From assembly GCA_028583415.1 (NCBI GenBank), contig CM053274.1:95636549-95700548 (forward strand): 64,000 nucleotides of DNA, written 5' to 3'. Positions 12,901 to 24,880 of the stretch are shown one piece after another. Source of the stretch: Protea cynaroides (lineage: Eukaryota > Streptophyta > Magnoliopsida > Proteales > Proteaceae). Both the position numbers and the translations under genes were made by a program. A model generated the notes under the pieces. It searched no databases. It was not told the DNA's origin and was given only the letters and a program-made list of their open reading frames with translations. Every line of letters starts with the position of its first letter. Within the stretch, counting starts at the first letter, position 1.

Positions 12901-15900
12901 AACTTCAAATCCCAACAGAACAAAGGAAAACAAAATGCCAAAATACCTTCAACCATGCCCCCAAGAACACCCCACCCCCAAAAAAAAAAATTAATGATAA
13001 TCCCTCCTCCATATCAACTGCTAACAAGACAGCAACAAAAATACACATAAGTACAATAAGTAAATATATAAACAGGACAGGAATACATAAGGAAATAACT
13101 AATTGAGAGTTCACAAGAGAGGAACATGACAGCAACCTCCAACCCTACCACACCCATGACAATGGAATCTCAATTGCATATTGGATGAGATGTTATAGAT
13201 GCCAAGACAACAACAATGGAAAAACAAAACAGAAAAGCCATGGCCAAAGCAAAGCCATGCCAAAAAATATGCGACATTCACGTATTTCTACCAATTAAAA
13301 TACATTGTCCATGACATTGGACTTTAAATTCTTCTTCATTGGCAAGAAAGCATGGTTCAAAATATTTCCCATTTCAATGAAATTTTTCACTTTCAGCAGC
13401 CAACAAGACAAAACGTCGACTCATCATGAATATATGTTTACGTTAAAATTTCGACATTTCACCAAAATTTCAGTTTATCTGACACTGTTTTTAAATAAGT
13501 ATGACAAGATGTAAAGAAGTTCACATGGTTTCAATGAGAGCTAGGGGTTTGCACATTTTGGCCAATTTTTTGCAAAAAAAAAAAAAAAGGGGCTGAATAC
13601 CTAGTGGATAGTTTTCAGTTTTTTATATGTTAGACAACGGGGGCCAATCTATGAATTCAAGATGTCTAGTTTAATTTCCTGGTCTAAAAAAGGATTTACT
13701 AGCAACAAATTTTATTTTTTTTTTAAATTAAGGTTACTATTGATTGGCTAGAGCTCACTTTTATACATGTTAGACACCGCTGGACAATCTACGACCTCAC
13801 GAAGGTGGTTTTATTTTTGTCGGGAATTTTTTTTTTCAAATTTAAAAAATAAAAATAGGGTAAACCTTTCTATTTTGGTTTGAAATTAATGAAAATTTAT
13901 GAAAGTAATTTGGTGTGTTCTGAAGCAAAGATGATGTTTAATGTGTTGTGCCATATTTGATTTTGGTGAATTAGGGTATTATTAATTTCAACAAAAAAAT
14001 ATTTTTAATTGAGAAGAAAATATAAGAGAGTAGTAGCTACATTATTGTTTTAGTGGTCTCAATTGATATGAAAAGTTAATAATGAGTGGTTTCTTGTTTT
14101 AACAGTAATGAGGTAAGATAATGGCTACCCAGGGAGGAAATGGTGGTAGTGGAGGCATAGCATGGAGTTCCCATTAGGAATGACTAGAACAAATCATAGT
14201 GCAATCACTATGGGAAGAAAATTAGGGAAGGTGGGGGAGGTGGGGTGACTAGACTGAAGTGGCATTTGACTGGGGAGTATAAGGATGTATCCAAATGCAC
14301 TAAGGTTCCAGTTGAGGTGTCTAAGCCTATGTCTGCCCCCTCATAAAAGGAGGCATCAAGAGGAGGGTGGAGAAGGAGAAGGCTAGGAAGGAATTTGAGG
14401 TGGTAGTAACAGGGGATGACGCACCTGCTGATGTGGAGACAGAGGCAAAGGATAAAAATGTATGGCGAGCACAAAGAGACTAGCAAAGCCAAAGCCAAAA
14501 CCAAAAAGCCAGAGCCCATTCAATTCATTGGAGATACCCAGTGTGATCCCGCCACAGAGCATAGTTGTCAAGGCGCCAAGGCGAACCAAGGCGACCAAGG
14601 CGCCCGCCTAGGCGACCAAGGCGCCCAATTTTCCAAGGCGACCCAAGGCAACCTGGGCGCCTAGGCGGCGCCTAGGCCACGCCTTGACAACTATGCCACA
14701 CAGGCACGGTGCACGTCCACCCTCCTCACATGTAATCTAAATGAGAGTGTCAGACCTCCGATTAAGACCAGAAGAGGAGGCTGATGACAGCATGGACATC
14801 GAGGTTTTGAGCTTGTTTGGCACTCTTGGAGCCTTCAGTCTAGGGGACAGCAGTGGATATAGGGAGTGGTGTGCCCCATCCTTTGCCACAGAGAGCATTG
14901 GGTTGGCCTAAAGTGGATGTGGTGGTAGCTATGTTGGTTATCGTGAGCAAGGTTCGAGGAGTGGGGTTCAAGGCCGGTTTCGACCAACCTCGAAACCGAG
15001 TTGTCCCAGGTTTCAACCTGGTTTCGGTCAAAACTTGGGATTTTTCCAGGTTCAACTTGAAAACCTTAATTTTGAGGACTAGAATTTTTTTTTCCAATCT
15101 GATATTTTTTTGTGTAGCATATTCTAACCTTTTTACACATATTTCCAACATTAATTTAAAAAAAAAAATCCAAAATGATATTATCTGGTGTGGACCCAAG
15201 TTTGCTAGTGTACACAGAAGACTAAATGTTGTTGTACACTAGCAAACTAAGCCCTATGGCCCTAACTATTAAGCATTAACATCATGGAGTGGTGGATCAG
15301 GCCATTCTAACTAACATATAAAAAATTGAATGGAAACCATGATGTCTACATACTCATTCTATCAAAATATCCAATTTGAGAAAGGTGTTTAACTTCAAAA
15401 CTTGAGTGTACGTGCTTTGTCGATGATTTCAATGAAGAATCTCACAAAAATCTTGAGAAAAATCGAACTTTGAGACGAGATTTGGCTTTGGAGTCGAAAC
15501 CTATGCTTTCGGTCGAAACCTGACAAAATAGACAGGTTTCGATCAAAACCTTGCATTTTATCTAAAGGGGTGAACCACGTACTGGTTAAAACCAGGTACT
15601 TTTTAATACAAAGGGTTAGATTTGTTTTTTACCTTAGTCAAAACCGAGTCGAGGGGGTCAAAAACCACCAACTCCTCCACCTATGATCGTGAGTTTGAGC
15701 AGTATAGCTCTTATTCAATGAAGAACTATACTGCTCTTTGGAGTCAAAATCTATGCTTTCGATCGAAACCTGACAAAATAGACAGTTTTCGATCGAAACC
15801 TTCCATTTTATCTAAAGGGGTGAACCACTTGCTGGTTGAAACCTGGTACTTCTTAGTACCAGGAGTTGGATTCGTTTTTGACCTTAGTCAAAACCAAGTT

Positions 15901-18900
15901 GAGGGGGGTCGAAACCTACCTACTCCTCCAACTATGATCGTGAGTTTGAGCAGTATGGCTCTTATTCTGCAGTTCCCATTGGATTTGACCATGACAACCA
16001 GTCACAAAGTGGATCGTCCTTTCTGCCCAGCTGCTTCTCTTACCCGAACCCCCAATCGTACATGTCGGTGCCACCATCTAGTTCATGTAGCTCACTACAT
16101 AGATCATTACAATACCATGACCTATAGTCCAGGATACCTCCACTATGTAGACGATGCCACATATAGGGCAGCTGTGTATGATTTCGAGCATTTCTTCCAG
16201 CATAGTTTGACATGGCCATAATTTGTGATACGAGTCAGGGGAATGGAGACGTCGGCACCATCAGTCTAGTAGTGGGATCAATCCTCCCCACAGCTTTATG
16301 TGGTACTAGCATGGGAAGAGGGGTTCCATTTTGTAGAATCTACTCATGTCCCACCATGTATATTGTATTTATGGTAGTGTTTGTCACTTGTCAGTTGTTG
16401 CTATGTATTACATGACAATGTTATGTCTTTGATAATTATCAAATATTATGTTTTTCATGCCTAGTGCATACTTTGGTTGTTTCAATTACATTTTGTGTCT
16501 TCTATTACTAAAAAAATGAGTAGAATAGGCTATAGTACATAAGGCATACACCAGGGATCTGCGTACACTTCCAATCTAGGGCCCAAAGCCTGTCAAACAC
16601 CATTTTGCACGACTTCTCTTGTAATTTAAGGGTTCACGCATGTTTATAGAGATTTAATTAGGATCCCCATGATGTTTTGGCCCTAAATATGACCATTTGA
16701 CCTCTGAAATGGCCAATCAAAAAACTTTGTTGAAATGTAACATATTTTGAGAGCATATTTCGGTTTTGCCTGCCAGCCAGACAGCCAGATGGCTGGCAAA
16801 ACCAAAATTTAAACCTTGTAGGAAAGAGTGTGTCACACAACCATTAATATCATTATCCAGACATTAACTCATTTTCTTTAATTCAGCACAATGTCAGCAA
16901 TTAGTAAAACCATTTGTTACATCAAGTAGTTGTCAAATAAGGGGCAAATCGTACTTGGAGTTTAAATGATGGGCAACAGAAAATCCAATCCAGTTCATAC
17001 GATGATTTGGCTTTAGGCTAAGTAGTTGCTGTCTTGTTTCAACAAAGCCAGCCAAGTCCCGCATTTGTGCCTGTAGCATCAAACAAGAAGGCATTAGTAA
17101 TGAACTGTATGTGACTTAATCTATACGTAGGTGTGAACAAACAAACAACTAGCAAAAGAAATACACGACAACAAAGCTACAAGCCATTAATTTCCCAAAC
17201 ATAACAATTTTCTATTTTCAGGGACAAATATTAGTGAGCAAATACACTACAAACTGAAACGGTAATTTTTGTCTCTTCTTTCTTCCATATGTAAGATGTT
17301 GAAGAAAATAAACTCAAGCCAAAATTAAGAGGATATCCAAATAACTACTCATCAAGGTTTCAAAACTGAGCAACAGAAAATAGCTTCATGTCACAACCCG
17401 TGACCCGCTCTGCCTACGTGACCCATGGGTTAGCACATGGGTTGGCAAATTAGTCCATTATCTAGAAACCTCCACATACTTATACAAAACTAGGGTTATC
17501 TAGAACCCTCCATACTTGTACATACATAGGTATTTCTAGGATTCTCTAGGAAGGTGGACCCATTACTAAAATGTTCCTAACCGTTGTTTAGGAGCCACAT
17601 GTACAAATCCCAACCATTCATTGTACCCTTTGGTGCCTATAAATAAGGCTGGCCTCATTTGGCCAAGGCATTCTGCATTCAAGCAGCCAAGCAACTTGTA
17701 AGAGTTCTTTGCAATGGAGTTCTTTCTCTCTAAGTTCTCTCGTGTTCTCTTCATACTTGGCAAGAGTTAGGCTGACATAGTCTAGAGAACGCTTGTAAGC
17801 GACTAAGTACCGGCACGGTTGGCTTAGTGACACTAAGGCCGTGACATTCAGCTGTCTTATTCCAGGTTCAGGTTACTGATATCGTTTAGGTTGCAATGGG
17901 ACAAACCCATGTCCTAGTGAACCTAACGTAATAAGGAAGCAACTCAACTTAGCACACAAATATCTCATGCAGTATCAACTTCATCACGGTCTTTGACCTA
18001 AAAGAATAAAATATCAACGTCCTAGACTAATGAAGGTGATCCTAGACTAATGAAGGTGACCTAGTTTCATTACTTATCTAACTCATCCCAGTTAAAATTC
18101 AATCTATCATCATAAACCCAAACCAAAAAACACTTAGCATAGTCAAAAAGTTACATAAAGAAAGAGAGCCACAGCAAAAGGCATCCAGTTAGTCAGAAGA
18201 TGACTTCTTTATATGCCAAGACTCCATTGAAAGAGATGGGAACAAAAACAAATGAAACATAAAGCAGTTGAAAATTCAATCAGGTCTCTACCAGCACTGG
18301 GGAACATGCAACTAAAAATATGTGGCCCAGAAGTTTGCTTCTATTAGTGGTCCGTCCGTTTTACGCAACAGAGCAACAGGGAAAGAGTTGGTCTTGGAAT
18401 GACAAATAATGCCAGTATTTCCTACTAATGAAATTCATTTCCCGACTCTTCAGATGTACGCAATAAGACTTCTGCTTGAGGATTGTGTTAATAGATCCCT
18501 TGACACTATAGCATGGCAGCCATTTTAAGAAAACAACTAAATCATGAATAATCCCCTCAATTCATCAATCTTCTAGCAGATTTAGAATGCAGCTTCTGTA
18601 ACTCACAGAATTTCTTCCCTTATAGTCAGGTAACCTATCAATGACCGCAGATGAGGGGGCCTGACTCTTGCAACTGCTTATCTGTTGTGCATGAACAATA
18701 AGGAGATGATCAATAATTCCAGACCCTCCTTGTACACTGTCCTTTTGCTACCAAAGCATGGTATGAAGCCTTGAGAGATTCCAGAGTTAATTAGGTGATG
18801 CCTGGTCACCAAGAGAAACGCTACCAGGATCAAGGAGGTTCTGGGATTCCAGATATCCATTTCTAAAGAGCTCACTAACATTTCTATGATGGCTTTACAC

Positions 18901-21900
18901 CACGATGAAATTTATCATAAGGCTACTAGTTGCATGTTCCAACTACCATTGTTTTCGCTAGATAGCATAATGAGGCTTTCAAGTATGTGGAACTGCATCA
19001 TGGGATTCTCTACTCCTTTTTCCTCTCAATAAAATCTTTTAATCCCAAGGAGGTTGTTGAAATAATTTGAACACCAAATAAACACACATAATATGAACAC
19101 CTAAACAGTTCAAAGCAACCTATAATTCCCTGATAAGAGGAGACAAAATAATGCCCCCCGGCATTCACTTGCCCGTATGATGCTACAGAGTCTTTGCTCG
19201 TCCAAGGCAGTACGAAAAATAAAAACTGCAATCAAAATCTCTCATTTAAATCCACCTTTGTTAATCTCTCTAGTCTCTACATACTATTTGTCTGTTTTCA
19301 GGAACTTAGAGAAAGTTGCCAACATCATCAAGAGGTCCATCTGGATTTCCATGTGGGAATCTGACAATGGGAAGAAAAAGCACCTTACTGGAAGTGAGAT
19401 TGTTGGTAGGCCTAGGGAAAATGGTGGCTTGGAGAAAACAAAGACATAGGAACCATCTCCTTGCTTGTCAAATGGTTTTCTACGAGTTAACTTTAATAAT
19501 TGAGTATCCAGAACGTATCTCTCTTTAAGGCTCTACGAACTATCTTTAATCCTCAGGATCCTGGACATCTTCGAGTTCCATTTCCGTTCAAGGCAATATG
19601 TAGGCCGCATACCCCGATACCCCATCTAAGTGCAAAGCTTTGGGATGGGAAATTGCCCATAAAAAGGTTATCACCACAGATGTTTTTCAACAGATATCGG
19701 CTGGTAGAAGTCTATCTCCTTGTATTTGCCTCCTATGCCAAAAGGATGTAGACTGAGTTGATCATCTTTTCCTTTATATATCTTCGTCACCGATATCTTG
19801 AACCACCTGAGGGGTTGTCAGGTGGACAGTCACTTTTATGAGCAAAGACTGTTTCTTCTAAAAGCACCTTGTTGGCTATCTAATAAGAATCCCAAGCTTT
19901 TAACAGATTACCTTTCTGAGCTATAAAACTGCATGGAGTTATTATCTCTAGGGAAAAAATATAATTTATGGCAATGGCATGCCATTCAGCTAATAGTGAA
20001 ATAATCATTACATTGTCAGTATTTACAGAAATAATAGTACAGCACAAAATGTTGACCTGTAATAAAGAGAGATCTCTAAGTATCTCAATGTTGTCTGGAT
20101 CAATCTTCAGCGCATTTCGGTAGCATTTGATTGCCTCTCGGTACTCCCTATCTGATCGATATAGAAGGCCATAAACGTGCCAGCAAACATGACTTTTAAG
20201 GTCGTTCTGCATTAGGTTAGAAGATAGCAGATAAAATGTAACGCATATGGCATATCAATCTCGACAAAAGACAAATTTCATCTTAAGACCAGTGAAAGAA
20301 TATCCCAACCTTTAGACCACGCCTGACAAGTTCATATGCCTCAGCTTTGCGGTCCATGCAGTTCAATGTTAACCCCTTCATGGACAATGTTTCTAGTAAT
20401 GGCAAAGCAAAAAAAATATAAGATCTTTAAAAACATATGACCAATAATAATAATAAGCGATTTGTGTCATTGCGTTGATCAACAAAAAAATCCAACTGAT
20501 TTTAGTTATTCCACATGTGGTGTAAAATAATGATAATCACAGTTGGTATAGGTAAAAAACTAAAAATATCAGAAGTTTCTAATGGTACGCCGAGCAATTA
20601 TACTTTTTGGCAAAGGCTAATAGTTTGGATAAATGCAAGTATTTTATATATTCAACTCACCTTCTACTAAAAAGAATGCACAATGGCATTACTACAAGCC
20701 ATAAAGGACCAGCAGTAAAAGTACAATTAAGTGCTCACACAGAAAACATCTGATCAAACGCACGACTCAGGATCCACTTCCATAAAAAAGCCTATAAAAT
20801 TGAGAGAAGCCTCCCAGGAGAAAGTCACAGCAGTCTGACAGTTCAATCCATAAATCAAAAACAGAACATTTTGACAACCCAAATCACAGAGGACCTAATG
20901 TATCCCCCGTCAAAGCACTTCTTTACTGACTAGAAAACATCTGAAAAAAAGAATCTGATAGCAGCAATAATTCTAAATCCCAGACTTGAAATCAAACCAG
21001 AAAATTGCTGGCAGTTTTCAACCAAAGGCAGGAATCACCAGATCACCAGACACCAGAGAAGTTTGTGGTTCATATTAACTTGGTTTACCACCTTGACCCT
21101 TCCCGACTTCACAATGAGTCCCCACTTGAAACTTAATAAGTCTCTAATCATATAACAGAAGATATGTATTCAGCTTGCATTGAGGAATGGTTTCCTGAAC
21201 ATGGCAAAGGAAGTTATTCAGCTACTGTGATTGCTTGGGTTATGACTAACATGGAAAGCCCCAGGAGATTTGCCCATATGTTGCGATATATCAATTATAT
21301 GGCTTCTAAGATGAGCTGCTTGTTCAACTGGAAACCCATATCAGCAAATAACATGGCTGATCAAGTGGCCCAAGAGTGATGGAAATGAACGAGTGTTTAG
21401 GCGCTCTTTTCCTTTGCTTGGATAGGGAGGGGTGAGATGAGTACAGATTTCTTTTATATCTTATTGTTTGGCATTGTGATCTCTATTGTATTGGTCTAGG
21501 CCAGTGGATTTCTGTAAATCTTCTGAATAAATAAAATTTTGGTCGCTTTCTTCTTGTGGATAAAAGATTATATTCACATGTGGATGATGTGTAATTTCAA
21601 AACACATACTTTAATTGATAAATAAATAACAGTTTTTATAAGGCCAAGTCTTAACACAAACAAAAAGTACTGAGTACACAAAGACCAAACATGAACTAAC
21701 TTTCAGAGAAGTTAACTTACCTCCATGATCTGGAAACTTTTTCAATATGGCATCTGCAGCCTTTAATCCCTTTTTATACTGCTTGGTCTCATATGATTTC
21801 TGCAGGAAAAAAATATGTGAGAATGATGTAAATAAAAAAAGATGTATATGTAATATAGGGGACTGGTGAGAATTAGTAGAAGCACAAGAAGATGAAGACA

Positions 21901-24880
21901 CTTGCTGTAGGCCCTTTTTCCATGAAACAATAGCAGAAATTTTGGTATTGATTAAAATTTAAACTAGCAGATAACAGCCGCATAAAACCATCACGGATTT
22001 TGAAGAATGTATCATACAAAAGAGTTAGTTGACATTATTCCCATAAAAAGAGCACTCTAAAAACCACTTAATTTCTACTAGCCAGACATAGATCAAATGA
22101 GAGTTAATACACTCATTTTAATTTTCTATATTAGCAAGTACTGCAGCTGTGTAACACCTTTGACATAACAAGGTAACCTCAGAACAGAAATATTGATTTT
22201 GGAGAAGATCTATAATTCAAGGGAACATCTTCCTTGATCAATATTAGCAGAAGACCTGAATGTCTCAATCACCACTAATCTAAAACAGAGTAATAACCAT
22301 TATTTGAACACTAATATTTCATTCTTCACATGAACTAACTGATCTTGTTCCCTATTACAATAGAATTTAAACGGAAAACTACTAAGAGATGAATATGAGT
22401 AACAAACTAACTGCTCTTTTGAACATGCTCTATTATATCTGGAAGACTATACCAGATGCAGGAGAAAAGAAGTCCGGAAGTAATGACTTATTATCATTAG
22501 TAAATCCATTTTTAGTAACATTAGTAGTGATTACTGATTATAAATTTAGCTACTCTTATTAACTCAAGATTTACCATTAATAAAAATCAAATTTTATTAC
22601 GTAAATTTTTCACTATTAATATTTATAGCAAATACCAATTTTATTATTTTTGGTAAATTTCAACATTGATACATGTAGCAAGTTTAGGTCTAGTTGGTAA
22701 TTGACTCTTACATTAGGATTTGGATCTCTATTTGATTTGTGAAGTAAAGAATTCATTCCAGCCCTTACTAGAATAAAACTGGAGTCAAAGTAAGACTTAG
22801 CTTCCAGTTTTAATTTTGACTTTGGATGATTGAGTTCCAAGAAGGAATAGGATTTTGATGTAGTAGTAATCAGCCTTAAGAGCCTTTCTCTGTCGACCAT
22901 TTATAGCATTGTAATTAGTTTATTTTCAATTAATGGAATTGTATATGATTTTTTTTCAGTACTGCCATTTCTCTAATTCAAACAGTCAATTATTCTGTTC
23001 AGTAACTGTGATTAAATGTGACATTACCCAATGCTGATCCCAACTCCCACCTATGCAGGATCCTGAGAGGGTTGAGTTTGGAGTTGATCCACACCTTTGG
23101 CATTTTTTGTGCAAGTTGGCTGCCCTCAAGACTTGAGCCCGGGCATTTGCCCTGGCAGCCCGAATCTTTTACCATTGCTCTAGGCAATGGCCCATTGTTC
23201 TGTAACAGTGATTCCAGAAGCATAATTTTCAATCAAGCAGGCAAGTATCTTCTTTCAACCTTTATTTCTGTAAATTTATACTGCTCAGGTAGAATTTCTG
23301 CACATGGACTTGACAATTGGATCACTTCTAAATCCTACTTTCAATCATTACATAATCCCTGTCCAATTTTCCTACTTTAGAGAGATTTTCATCCTAAGTT
23401 CTGACAGTGACTGATTGACCACCATTGCCCACAAGTAATCAACACATAATGCCACTAAGTCACTAACCTCATCTGATATGTTTCCCATTAAATAAGACAT
23501 TATTTAACAAAATCCATCTGTAAGAGGAAGGATAAGTCTCACACACAATTACAAGCCAATTACACGCAATTTCAATGGTTAAATTGACCTCTGTTTTGGT
23601 ATTTCCATTTTCTTTGCTTGACACCATTTTTTTTAAAAATAAAAACTTCATTAGGAAATATCTCAAAATTTATTTTTGTACGACTCAATAAGATGAAAAA
23701 CTATTAACAGAAACCATTCAAACATTATTACAATCTACAGCTTAGGAGGAAGCATGCCTCCCGAGTCCCAACTTAGTTTGTCCTTCAAAAATAATCCCTT
23801 CTCTAATGTTCAAGAGAAATAAACCAAAACAAATAATCTTTGTGTTAAATAACTGATACGGCAATATATAAAAAGCTGGTATCATACACGAAGCAGTAAA
23901 GAATGGAAAGCCATTCCAGAAAACCCCAATTTAGCCTAAAACATACAATGGAAAGAAGGAAAAAAAAAATTAATAAATTTTTCCTGAAGGCTTCTAAGCC
24001 ACACATCAGAAACAAATCCAAAGTTCAAGACAGGAAAAGCAAACACCAGTTGTTGCATGTGACACTGCTCACTGGTGCTATCATAGCAGATCAATTTCAA
24101 GGAAACCGCATGCCAAACCTCACAGGGTAGTGAATATGAATTGGACCAAATTGTAAAAAGGAGAAGAAGCAACTTAAGCATAGTTAAATAAAACTCACAT
24201 TATTCTAAAACTGCCCTGCCTAAAAACAGAGCCACAGACATACATGGTCAAAGACAAACCATTATGGCATCAGAAATAGGAACAATCAACGTCTAACAGT
24301 AGATACATAAAAAATTTGGTAGCACGGATAAGGACAACTAATTATAATTATAATTGCAACAGGGAGGAATTATTAAGAAACATAAATTTAGCATCATGGA
24401 ACGATTTCAACAAGCATGCGCTCAATTTTAATTATATTGCTAATCGACTGTAAAAAGGATAAGCAGAAAACTACGTGGAATCCAGTAGCCCATGAAAGAA
24501 AGTCAATAACTCAACGACTAGTCTCAACTGAAATCAAAGTTGCGAAATAACAGCAAAATCGTAAGCAACCACACTTCATACTGTGCTTGCACTTCAATAA
24601 CTAAATAAAAAAAAACAATTAAGATAGAATAATCAGATATCCAATGAATCCAAGCACAAAGCATGAGCAAAAGAGCAGCATGAAAGATAGGGTTTCAATT
24701 AAAAAATGAACTAGGATGGATTATTGAAACAAATATAAACATGAAAACAGTAAATACAACTTGATCACTTGTGGAGTTGTGGTGAATCTAGTGAACCGTT
24801 TAACAAAAAGAATAAGAAATGGAACTTACGACGATGAGCTTGAAGAGATTGGCCTCCTTTGGAGGAAGCGAAGCCCCCAT
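2246..24880 (-). CDS. NAA15: NAA15, NatA auxiliary subunit (5' part; gene runs off the left edge)
   Basis: TPR-repeat scaffold that anchors the NatA N-alpha-acetyltransferase (with catalytic NAA10) to the ribosome, where it acetylates nascent chains in the cytosol. Coding exons on the minus strand, all with GT-AG borders and compatible phases: 24880-24830, 21799-21721, 20392-20310, 20206-20057, 17070-16955, 10324-10219, 6832-6761, 6658-6543, 3602-3470, 2709-2632, 2488-2435, 2316-2246. Together they give 369 codons plus two bases of about 900 expected. The start MGASLPPKEANLFKLIV is the typical plant NAA15 N-terminus, in good context (ACAACAATGG). Exon 4 holds a clear TPR (CWHVYGLLYRSDREYREAIK), and exon 6 has EAYEGTLEDDYPP. 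I found no frameshift or stop. The remaining exons, with the C-terminal half, must lie left of position 1. Introns 4 to 6 are long (about 3.0, 6.6 and 3.4 kb) and full of transposons. Upstream, 2.2 kb separates it from the ERF Pack-MULE. Confidence 0.93.
5541..5748 (+). mobile_element. tRNA-derived SINE
   Basis: A-box-like TAGCTCAATGGGTGA and B-box-like GTCATGAGATCGACTCC, about 50 bp apart, then a pyrimidine-rich body and a 13-A tail (5,736-5,748). In NAA15 intron 8. Confidence 0.7.
7020..9115 (+). mobile_element. Degenerate RTE-type LINE (NAA15 intron 6)
   Basis: Plus-strand pieces in order: endonuclease GGDLNGHV (about 7,045), LITFKSWHHSSQTDSF (about 7,220), then RT with QFGVMPGRSTTKNIYLLSRL and KDLHMVFIDLEK (8,098-8,220), and GLHQGSPLSPYLFALIMDDL (about 8,365). 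The 3' end is CTCTTTAGTTGGTATAAGG near 9,080. The order fits a whole RTE element with internal losses and many stops. Confidence 0.85.
9908..10046 (-). mobile_element. tRNA-derived SINE with long A tail
   Basis: Minus strand begins GGGGATTGCTCAGTTGGTTA (A box) and has GGTTATGAGTTCAAATC (B box), then a short body and a CACA/A-rich tail, seen on the plus strand as T(31) at 9,908-9,938. Confidence 0.75.
11428..12088. mobile_element. Short hAT-like element with ATTTCGG words (NAA15 intron 5)
   Basis: Ends CATGGTTTTAAATTTCACC and, inverted, CATAGTAAAGAAAAATTCTG. Flanks AGCACAGC and GGTACAAC agree at 5 of 8, all differences being transitions. The block at 11,781-12,000 (AATAGGCAATATTACACAAG) is shared with 16,524-16,700 and 60,208-60,400. 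Non-coding, probably a deletion derivative of the larger elements. Confidence 0.65.
12216..12373 (-). mobile_element. tRNA-derived SINE, family member 1
   Basis: Minus strand GGTGAGCCTTGCTGTGATGG with B-box-like GTGGTTATGGGTTCAAAAC, then AAGGCTGCGTACATTCTGCC and GGGAGCCTCGTGCACTGGG. This is a widespread plant SINE type. Other copies are at 25,830-25,976, 26,600-26,665 and 63,282-63,430, all in the same orientation. Confidence 0.8.
14121..14540 (+). pseudogene. hAT transposase N-terminus with BED zinc finger, broken
   Basis: Starts ATGGCTACCCAGGGAGG (MATQGGNGGSGGIAW). After frameshifts it reads GGVTRLKWHLTGEYKDVSKC, then TKVPVEVSKPMSA, which matches the C-terminal half of the BED zinc finger of plant hAT (DUF659-type) transposases. 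Stops and indels interrupt it. The catalytic core is not visible, so the element had lost it before or through internal deletion. Confidence 0.7.
14560..14695. mobile_element. GC-rich hAT-type MITE, copy 1
   Basis: CATAGTTGTCAAGGCG at the left, its inverse CGCCTTGACAACTATG at the right. Flanks CCACAGAG (14,552-14,559) and CCACACAG (14,696-14,703) are 7 of 8 identical. The interior is GGCGCC/CCTAGGCG words. Inserted in transposase-remnant DNA of the larger hAT copy. Confidence 0.87.
14948..15936. mobile_element. Nested hAT-like element with GGTTTCGACC words
   Basis: Ends CAAGGTTCGAGGAGTGGGG and, inverted, CATAGTTGGAGGAGTAGG. Perfect 8-bp duplication ATCGTGAG (14,940-14,947; 15,937-15,944). 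Removing the element would rejoin the surrounding transposase tail frame (GYRE to FEQYGSYS), which supports these limits. Its block at 15,130-15,240 matches, inverted, 47,580-47,650 of the element at 44,175-47,851. A 250-bp duplication inside creates a second possible right end at about 15,686. Confidence 0.82.
15490..15990. repeat. 250-bp tandem duplication
   Basis: CTATGCTTTCGGTCGAAACC recurs 250 bp later with few changes, and ATGATCGTGAGTTTGAGCAG at 15,683 recurs at 15,934. It therefore covers the right end of the nested element plus flanking host DNA, so it arose after that insertion. Confidence 0.8.
15945..16230 (+). pseudogene. hAT transposase C-terminal Tyr/Ser-rich tail remnant
   Basis: Frame FEQYGSYS then SGSSFLPSCFSYPNPQSYMS and degenerating downstream. 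Related, independently decayed tails are encoded at 58,150-58,285 (EYGSSSF...SSFVDNLFSYPA) and 59,690-59,815. This low-complexity tail is common to both larger hAT copies; its identity as transposase C-terminus is inferred from position. Confidence 0.5.
17389..17846 (+). mobile_element. Solo LTR (NAA15 intron 4)
   Basis: Begins TGTCACAACCC and ends GGCCGTGACA, with TG/CA termini and the inverted TGTCAC/GTGACA. It has a TATA-like CCTATAAATAAGG at about 17,636 and is bordered on both sides by TTCA. Length 458 bp with no internal retroviral genes, so a solo LTR of an LTR retrotransposon. Confidence 0.65.
18650..18960 (+). mobile_element. L1 LINE fragment (zf-RVT region)
   Basis: Broken frames give LLVHCPFATKAWYEALRDSR and V(N)WVMPG, typical of the zinc-binding reverse-transcriptase tail of plant L1 elements. 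No ends identified. In NAA15 intron 4. Confidence 0.65.
19230..19860 (+). mobile_element. L1 LINE fragment (RT tail and zf-RVT)
   Basis: HLTGSEIVGRPRENGGLEKT, then AKLWDGKLPIKRLSP, then CLLCQKDVD followed by VDHLFLYI, the order expected for the end of an L1 reverse transcriptase. Stops and frameshifts are present. May belong to the same original insertion as 18,650-18,960, although the order differs. Confidence 0.7.
21164..21545 (+). mobile_element. L1 LINE fragment with RNase H-like end
   Basis: The frame SYSATVIAWVMTNMESPRRF, then FNWKPISANNMADQVAQE and a stop, fits the RNase H domain found at the C-terminus of some plant L1 elements. It is followed by an AT-rich 3' region with AATAAATAAA at about 21,530. 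In NAA15 intron 2. Confidence 0.7.
23027..23194 (-). mobile_element. tRNA-derived SINE
   Basis: Minus strand GGGCCATTGCCTAGAGCAAT with A-box-like sequence, B-box-like GCCCGGGCTCAAGTCTTGAG and a conserved body (GGCAGCCAACTTGCAC). In NAA15 intron 1. The remainder of that intron (21,800-24,829) shows no gene. Confidence 0.6.

Larger units (their letters stand above)
13351..16818 (+). mobile_element. Decayed hAT transposon with BED-finger transposase remnant (NAA15 intron 5)
   Basis: Left end CATGGTTCAAAATATTTCCC, right end inverted CAAGGTTTAAATTTTGG. Flanks CAAGAAAG (13,343-13,350) and TAGGAAAG (16,819-16,826) agree at 6 of 8, both differences transitions. Plus-strand coding remains are present at 14,121-14,540 and 15,945-16,230. 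Two younger elements are nested in it (14,560-14,695 and 14,948-15,936). The right part, 16,524-16,700, is the non-coding block shared with the 57,918-60,505 element. Confidence 0.8.

Noticed and set aside
15622..16221. 199-residue open frame as a real gene
   Set aside because: It crosses the end of a nested transposon and a 250-bp tandem duplication and switches frame relative to the transposase tail; no intact domain.
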